Source of the DNA: Granulosicoccaceae bacterium
GTDB taxonomy: Bacteria; Pseudomonadota; Gammaproteobacteria; Granulosicoccales; Granulosicoccaceae
Reading direction: 5' to 3'
DNA length: 6,875 nt
Assembly (NCBI GenBank): GCA_023301405.1
Contig: JALZUX010000365.1
Location: forward strand, 1 to 6,875
Shown here: positions 1-5,200 of the stretch, piece after piece
Numbering within the stretch: position 1 is the stretch's first letter
How the letters are laid out: the number at the start of each line of letters is the position of its first letter
Program-made: the position numbers and the translations under genes
The notes under the pieces: generated by a model
Told to the model about the DNA's origin: nothing
Database searches by the model: none
Seen by the model: only the letters and a program-made list of their open reading frames with translations

Positions 1-333
1 CACGCCACCTTGCTACTGAGCCTTGCCGCCGTTGCGCGCGCACTGGATTTCATTCTGGCGGTTGGCGCTACTGAAACATCAGTCAATACGTTCATCAAAC
101 AGCTCCCCGAGAACACTCAGTTACCCCTGATAAATGCGATCAACGCGCTGGCATTTCCGCTATCGTACGGCGCCGCCGCTGCCACCATCTTTTTGATGCA
201 ACTCTGGACTGATTCATCACTACCCGCATTTCTTTCAGTAACATTGGCGCTGTGCGTCTGCTGGACGGCATTGGCATTCCAACTGGCGCCAGAGGCTAAC
301 AAGGCAGATTCAGGCGCGGAAGCACCTTCGTAA
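1..333 (+). CDS. C-terminal part of a multi-pass membrane protein (5' end outside window)
   Basis: The frame is open from the first base and ends at TAA 331-333, giving 110 visible codons. A TTG at 10 could start translation, but it sits inside a hydrophobic run and has no ribosome site in view, so I treat the gene as truncated by the window edge. The visible part has about three hydrophobic stretches: residues ~3-22, ~43-66 (Ala/Leu/Phe-rich with a small-residue GAAAA patch) and ~72-93. A short hydrophilic acidic/Ala tail (APEANKADSGAEAPS) follows. This looks like an integral inner-membrane protein, but I recognise no family, motif or catalytic residue. It lies on the same strand as the PUFA-synthase-like genes but is separated from them by 217 bp containing a probable terminator, so it is probably not in their operon. 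Confidence 0.6.
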   Translation, partial: HATLLLSLAAVARALDFILAVGATETSVNTFIKQLPENTQLPLINAINALAFPLSYGAAAATIFLMQLWTDSSLPAFLSVTLALCVCWTALAFQLAPEANKADSGAEAPS

Positions 334-351
334 GGTAATGTGCGAACCCAA

Positions 352-412
352 AAAACGGTAGGCGAACTAACTATGCTGAATATTAATTAAAGCACCAGCC
401 TACCAACGTTTT
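352..412 (+). terminator. Large inverted repeat, possible terminator of the upstream membrane protein gene
   Basis: GGTAGGC (357-363) pairs exactly with GCCTACC (398-404). After a 3-nt bulge (405-407) the stem continues, AAAAC (352-356) pairing with GTTTT (408-412). The arms are therefore 12 bp in total around a 34-nt AT-rich interior, which itself contains a short TGCT/AGCA pairing. The outer stem ends in a T run on the + strand and an A run on the left, as in a Rho-independent (possibly bidirectional) terminator. It begins about 20 bp after the upstream stop codon. The long loop and short T tract make it an imperfect terminator; an operator or processing site is the alternative. Confidence 0.4.
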
Positions 413-431
413 CAGTAATTTTACGGCACTT

Positions 432-449
432 TTCAACGGCTCTTCAACG
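432..449 (+). promoter_or_regulatory. Pair of TTCAACG direct repeats, candidate regulator site
   Basis: The 7-mer TTCAACG occurs at 432-438 and 443-449. The starts are 11 bp apart, about one helical turn, so a protein could read both copies from one face. They lie just upstream of the candidate promoter elements for the pfaD-like gene. Regulator identity is unknown and the repeats are short, so this could be chance. Confidence 0.25.
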
Positions 450-456
450 TCATTTT

Positions 457-485
457 TTGATACTATTACGGGTATAAAATCTACT
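457..485 (+). promoter_or_regulatory. Candidate distal sigma70-type promoter for the pfaD-pfaA genes
   Basis: TTGATA (457-462, 5 of 6 to the -35 consensus) is followed after 17 bp by TCTACT (480-485, 4 of 6 to the -10). A stronger-looking TATAAA (473-478) lies between them but has no good -35 at normal spacing. The stretch is AT-rich and in the only long non-coding gap before the synthase genes. Which hexamers are used, if any, cannot be decided from sequence alone. Confidence 0.25.
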
Positions 486-502
486 GTTGATTAATCGCAG
501 TC

Positions 503-533
503 TTGAGGTTAGGGTTCCCCCCCCTCTTGTAAT
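503..533 (+). promoter_or_regulatory. Candidate proximal promoter with a C8 run in its spacer
   Basis: TTGAGG (503-508, 4 of 6 to the -35) and TGTAAT (528-533, 5 of 6 to the -10) are separated by 19 bp. The eight-C run at 517-524 sits inside the spacer. Transcription would begin near 540, leaving only about 10 nt before the GTG start at 551. The 19-bp spacing is longer than the optimal 17. Losing one or two C residues would bring it to 18 or 17, so slippage could tune promoter strength. This is inference from spacing only. Confidence 0.25.
517..524. repeat. Homopolymer run of eight C
   Basis: Eight consecutive C residues lie 27-34 bp upstream of the pfaD-like GTG start. Such runs are prone to replication slippage and also to sequencing-length errors. 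It is non-coding, so a length change would not frameshift a protein, but it would alter spacing of the overlapping candidate promoter. Confidence 0.85.
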
Positions 534-550
534 GTTAAACTCTGAGTAAC

Positions 551-2164
551 GTGGCATTGAAATACGAATCAATAATAGCCGGATGGACTGCCACTACCGC
601 ACCCTCGTTTAGTGCTGAAGCGCTTTTAACAACGATCGGACGAATACGCGAAACCACTGCCATTGTGACCGACCCGGCCACCAATCAGATCGGCGTGTGT
701 CTTGATGGTAGTCTGACCAGTGCTCAACAATCAGGCGCATGGCCGGTGACCGCTGTGCTGCCACCGCTCTACCCCGAGTGGCTTGGCGACCGAAGCTTCA
801 ACGAAACCCACCACACCCGTTTTCCCTATGTTACCGGTGCAATGGCCAATGGTATCGCCACAACGGAAATGGTCATTGAAGCGGCCCGCGCCGGGTGTAT
901 TGGATTTTTCGGGGCTGGCGGGCTTGGTTTTGACAAAGTCAGCACCGCTGTTGACGAACTAGTCCACGTGCTTGGCGATACCGCTCCGTGGGGGTGCAAC
1001 TTAATCCACTCCCCTAACGAACCCGCCCTGGAAGCCGCTGTCGCCAACCTTTATCTCGAACGCGGTGTTCGCCGGGTGTCTGCAGCGGCTTATATGGCGT
1101 TGACCCCGTCAATTGTGCGCTACGCCTACAGCGGCCTGCATATTGATGCAAACGGTGTACTACAGCGGCCAAATATGGTGTTCGCCAAAATCAGCCGCCC
1201 TGAGGTTGCAGCACACTTTATGAACCCGGCGCCAGAATCAATGCTTAATCGTCTGGTGGCCAATGGCGAACTCACTGAAAACGAAGCGCGACTGGCCGCA
1301 ACGCTGCCCGTCGCTGAAGACTTCGTGGTCGAGAGCGACAGCGGCGGCCACACCGACAACCGCCCGCTGGCTCCGTTGTTCTCGTGCATCCAGTTTCTGC
1401 ACGATGAAATATGCGCCGCGCGCGGCTATACGCGGCCTATCCGTATTGGTGCGGCAGGCGGCATCGGCTGCCCGCAGGCAGTCGCCTCAGCCTTCGCGCT
1501 GGGCGCAGCCTTTGTGTTGACCGGTACAATCAATGAAGCGTGCGTAGAGTCCGGGTTATCAACCGACGGCAAGCAGATGCTGGCGCAAGCCGGTCTTGCC
1601 GATATCGCCATGGCCCCCGCCGCCGACATGTTCGAGCTAGGCGTTGATCTACAAGTATTGAAGCGCGGTACAATGTTCGCACCACGCGCCCAGCAGCTGT
1701 ACCGACTGTACCGCCGCTATGACTCTTTAGAAGCCATCCCGACCAACGAAGCACACGAGCTGGAAACAAAAATTCTGGGCATGACCATTGACGAATGCTG
1801 GGCGATGACCCGTGACTTCTGGATGAACCGCGAGCCTGAACAAGTCACCAAAGCTGAATCTGACTCCCGCCACAAAATGGGCCTCACGTTCCGCAGCTAC
1901 CTTGGGCTATCAAGCCGTTGGGCGATCGATGGCCAGATTGACCGCCGTCTTGACTACCAAATCTGGTGTGGCCCGGCGATAGGCGCATTTAACACCTGGA
2001 CCAAAGGATCGTTTCTGGAAGACCCGGCCAACCGCACTGTTTCCCAGGTGGCTAAAAATATGCTCGAAGGCGCTGCCATATTGACCCGCGCCCAGCAACT
2101 CCGAAGCTACGGTGTTGCCATACCCGTTACCGCGTTCAACTACCGGCCCCGGCTACTCCACTAA
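551..2164 (+). CDS. pfaD: PfaD-family FMN-dependent trans enoyl reductase of a PUFA/polyketide synthase
   Basis: A 537-residue protein, the usual length of the PfaD family (2-nitropropane dioxygenase-like TIM barrel). In PUFA synthesis PfaD reduces the enoyl-ACP intermediates in trans, using FMN and NADPH in the cytosol. Visible family motifs are WLGDRSF (77-83), GAMANGIA (96-103), GFFGAGGLG (118-126), ESDSGGHTDNRP (261-272), IGAAGGIG (299-306) and LTGTINEACVESG (323-335). The glycine-rich segments suit phosphate and FMN binding in the barrel. The C-terminal ~150 residues (KILGMTIDECW onward, then LGLSSRWAIDG and WCGPAIGAFNTW) match the family's extra domain. GTG 551 is chosen because an in-frame TAA lies at 536-538 and no other usual start lies between; its ribosome site is weak (GAG at 544-546). 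The reductase gene precedes the PKS gene, separated by 44 bp, and is probably co-transcribed with it. In classical marine pfa clusters pfaD is last. Confidence 0.93.
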   Translation: MALKYESIIAGWTATTAPSFSAEALLTTIGRIRETTAIVTDPATNQIGVCLDGSLTSAQQSGAWPVTAVLPPLYPEWLGDRSFNETHHTRFPYVTGAMANGIATTEMVIEAARAGCIGFFGAGGLGFDKVSTAVDELVHVLGDTAPWGCNLIHSPNEPALEAAVANLYLERGVRRVSAAAYMALTPSIVRYAYSGLHIDANGVLQRPNMVFAKISRPEVAAHFMNPAPESMLNRLVANGELTENEARLAATLPVAEDFVVESDSGGHTDNRPLAPLFSCIQFLHDEICAARGYTRPIRIGAAGGIGCPQAVASAFALGAAFVLTGTINEACVESGLSTDGKQMLAQAGLADIAMAPAADMFELGVDLQVLKRGTMFAPRAQQLYRLYRRYDSLEAIPTNEAHELETKILGMTIDECWAMTRDFWMNREPEQVTKAESDSRHKMGLTFRSYLGLSSRWAIDGQIDRRLDYQIWCGPAIGAFNTWTKGSFLEDPANRTVSQVAKNMLEGAAILTRAQQLRSYGVAIPVTAFNYRPRLLH

Positions 2165-2175
2165 CCATACTGATT

Positions 2176-2188
2176 ACGGATTATCCGT
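2176..2188. repeat. 13-bp palindrome between the pfaD-like and PKS genes
   Basis: ACGGAT-T-ATCCGT is a perfect dyad with a one-base centre in the 44-bp gap. As RNA it could form a 5-bp stem with a 3-nt loop, which is weak, and no T run follows, so it is not a terminator. It ends 8 nt before the ribosome site of the PKS gene. It may be a protein-binding site, a small processing hairpin, or chance. Confidence 0.6.
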
Positions 2189-2196
2189 CTTCACAC

Positions 2197-2211
2197 AAAG
2201 GCTTCTCTTTG
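2197..2211 (+). promoter_or_regulatory. Ribosome binding site that fixes the TTG start of the PKS gene
   Basis: AAAGG (2197-2201) is followed by 7 nt and then TTG (2209-2211). The previous in-frame stop is TAA at 2053-2055, and no ATG, GTG or TTG lies in frame between it and 2209. The next usual start, the GTG inside the conserved VVGVSALFPG motif, would cut into the KS domain. TTG 2209 is therefore the only sensible start. Confidence 0.75.
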
Positions 2212-5200
2212 CAACACAACCACAACTCTAAACGCCCGGCCATCGCTGTTGTCGGGGTGTCAGCACTGTTTCCCGGCTCTGTCGATTCAACAGGGTTCTG
2301 GGGCGACATCCTCAGCGGCACTGATCGCATGACAGACGTGCCGGCCAGCCACTGGCTGATCGACGATCACTATGACTCAGACATGATGACGCCCGACAAA
2401 ACCTACGGGCGGCGCGGCGGCTTCCTTGATCCGGTAGATCTTGATCTGATGAAGTTTGGCATTCCACCGGTCGCGGTGCCCACCACTGACACCGCTCAAC
2501 TATTGGCGTTAATAGTTGCCCAACGGGTACTCGACGACGCCGTCACCGGGCAGTTCACTGAACTTGATCGCAGCCGCGCCTCTGTCATTCTGGGGGTTAC
2601 CTCGGGGCAAGAACTTCTTGGTGCGATGGCCAGCAGAATGAACCGGCCCATGTGGCTGCAAGGAATGCGCAGCGCTGGTGTTCCAGAAGATATCGCTCAA
2701 ACCGCCTGCAATCAGATTGCCGATCTACACCCCGAGTGGAAAGAAAGCACGTTTCCCGGTCTTCTTGGCAACGTAGTGGCCGGACGCATCGCTAACCGTC
2801 TGGATCTAGGCGGCACCAACTGCGTGACCGACGCGGCATGCGCTTCATCATTTTCTGCACTATCAATGGGCGTTAACGAGCTTTACCTAGGCGACAGCGA
2901 TCTTGTCATTGCCGGTGGCGTTGACACCATGAACGACATCTTCATGTACATGTGCTTCTCTAAAACACCCGCACTATCGCAATCCGAAGACATCCGCCCG
3001 TTCTCTGATAAAGCCGACGGCACGATGCTTGGTGAGGGAATCGGCATGGTCGCGCTCAAAAGGCTTGAAGATGCCGAGCGAGACGGTAACCAGATTTACT
3101 GCGTCATCAATGCGGTCGGGGCTAGCTCCGATGGCCGCTCAAAGAGCGTCTACGCACCGGTATCAGAAGGCCAGGCTCGTGCCCTGACCAACACTTATTT
3201 AAAATCAGGCTACCAACCCGACACCGTTGAACTTGTTGAAGCCCACGGCACTGGCACAGTCGCCGGCGACGCCGCAGAATTTGGCGGGCTGGAACTCGCA
3301 TTCAATGGCTCTGGCCGTAAAGACAGACAATGGTGCGCACTTGGATCAGTAAAGAGCCAGATCGGCCACACCAAGGCCGCCGCTGGCGCTGCCGGTCTTT
3401 TTAAAGTCATTATGGCGTTGCACCACAAAGTGCTGCCGCTGACGGCCAAAATAGACAAACCAAACCCAAAGCTTAACCTTGAAGCGTCGCCGTTCCATTT
3501 AAACACCACCACCCGCCCCTGGATCCGTGCCTCTGACCACGAACGGCGGGGCTCAGTGAGCTCATTCGGTTTTGGTGGCTCCAACTTCCACGTTGCGATG
3601 TCTGAATACACCGGCGCTGGCACTCGTGCCCCCCGCCTGCGCACCACCGATGTTGAACTTATTATACTGGCCGGTGCTGATGGCCAAAGCATAGTGACTC
3701 AAGCGCAACAGCATCTTGGCGTCTGCTCAGACCCGGGTTATTTGAAGTGGCTGGCCCATTCAAGTCAAGCAGCGTACAGCGCAAGCAACCATGCTCGATT
3801 GGCCATTGTCGCCACCGACGGCAATGACTTAAAAGCCAAACTTACGGCCGCCATCGAACGCATCACCGCCAACCCGACCACTGCGTTTTCAACCCCAACT
3901 AAGGTGCATTACGGCATCGGGGCTCACAGCGGTGATATCGCATTCGTGTTTCCAGGCCAAGGCAGCCAATACGTAAATATGGGTGCAAGCCTTGCCACTC
4001 AGTTTGACGAAGCAATAGCACCATGGAATACCGCAGCAGACCTTAAATGGGACAACGAAACACTACAGAGCGTGGTATTTCCAGCCGCCGCTTTCACTGA
4101 CAGCACCGTGAAACAACAACAAACCATGCTCACCGCAACGCAATGGGCGCAGCCTGCTATTGGTGCTACCAGCCTGAGCTACTTACGCGTGCTGCAACAA
4201 ATTGGGCTCGCGGCAACTCATGTTGCGGGCCACAGCTTTGGCGAGATCACAGCGCTACATGCAGCCGGTGTATTATCTGAAAAAGATACCTTGCGTGTGG
4301 CAAGGCGTCGCGGCGAGCTAATGGCCGACGCTGCGCAATTACCCGGAGCAATGACAGCCGTTGCCGCCAGCATTGATGATGTATCGGCGCTGGTTAAACA
4401 GTCGGGCATTGATGTAGTCGTCGCTAACCACAACCATCACAGCCAAGTGGTACTGTCTGGCCCCACAGCAGCAATAGAAGAAATAGAAACGCAACTCGGC
4501 ACGGCCAAATTAACATTCAAACGTTTACCAGTGGCAACGGCATTTCACTCTTCTGTTGTCAGTAGCGCCAGCAAGGCGTTCACCAAGTCACTTGCCTCTA
4601 TCACTTTTAGTCCCGCTGAAATCGCGGTGTACGCCAACGAAACTGCAGCACTCTACCCAAGCAGTGATAAGGCATCTCGCAAACAGCTTGGTCGTCAGTT
4701 AGCTCAGTCGGTCCGCTTCGTAGAAATGATCCAGGCAATGTACGACAACGGGGCTCGCACCTTCGTTGAAGTCGGTCCCGGCGCTACGCTGACCGGGCTG
4801 GTTGATCGCATCCTTGATGAAAATCCTCATGCGGCTGTTGCACTTGATCAAAGCAAATCAAGCGGTCTTGGATCATTTTTTAATGGGCTTGCCCAGCTTG
4901 TGGCCAGTGGCGCTGATATGAATCTAAGCGCCCTTTGGAAGGAATATGCCGACATCGAAAACCCTGCCGAAGTTACCGCTCCCAAGCTCACCATTGCCAT
5001 CAATGGTGCCAATCACGGCAAGCCATACCCACCGGAAGATTTAACCAAACTGGCCGGACCAAACCCACACAGCAGCGACACACCGAAAGCTTCACTCGAC
5101 ACTGCACCACAACCTGTTGCACCACAGCCTGTTGCACCACAACCAGCTGCACCACTACCTGTTACAACATCACCCGTTACCACAGCGGCCTCGCCAACTA

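Noticed and set aside
532..549. A five-codon reading frame (MLNSE) ending one base before the pfaD GTG start, as a leader peptide coupled to pfaD
   Set aside because: No ribosome site precedes its ATG, and it overlaps the best candidate -10 element, so it may not even be transcribed. Such short frames are common by chance.
3210..3692. A 160-codon reverse-strand open frame
   Set aside because: It lies wholly opposite the KS domain, has no recognisable protein character, and is explained by the codon pattern of the conserved + strand gene.
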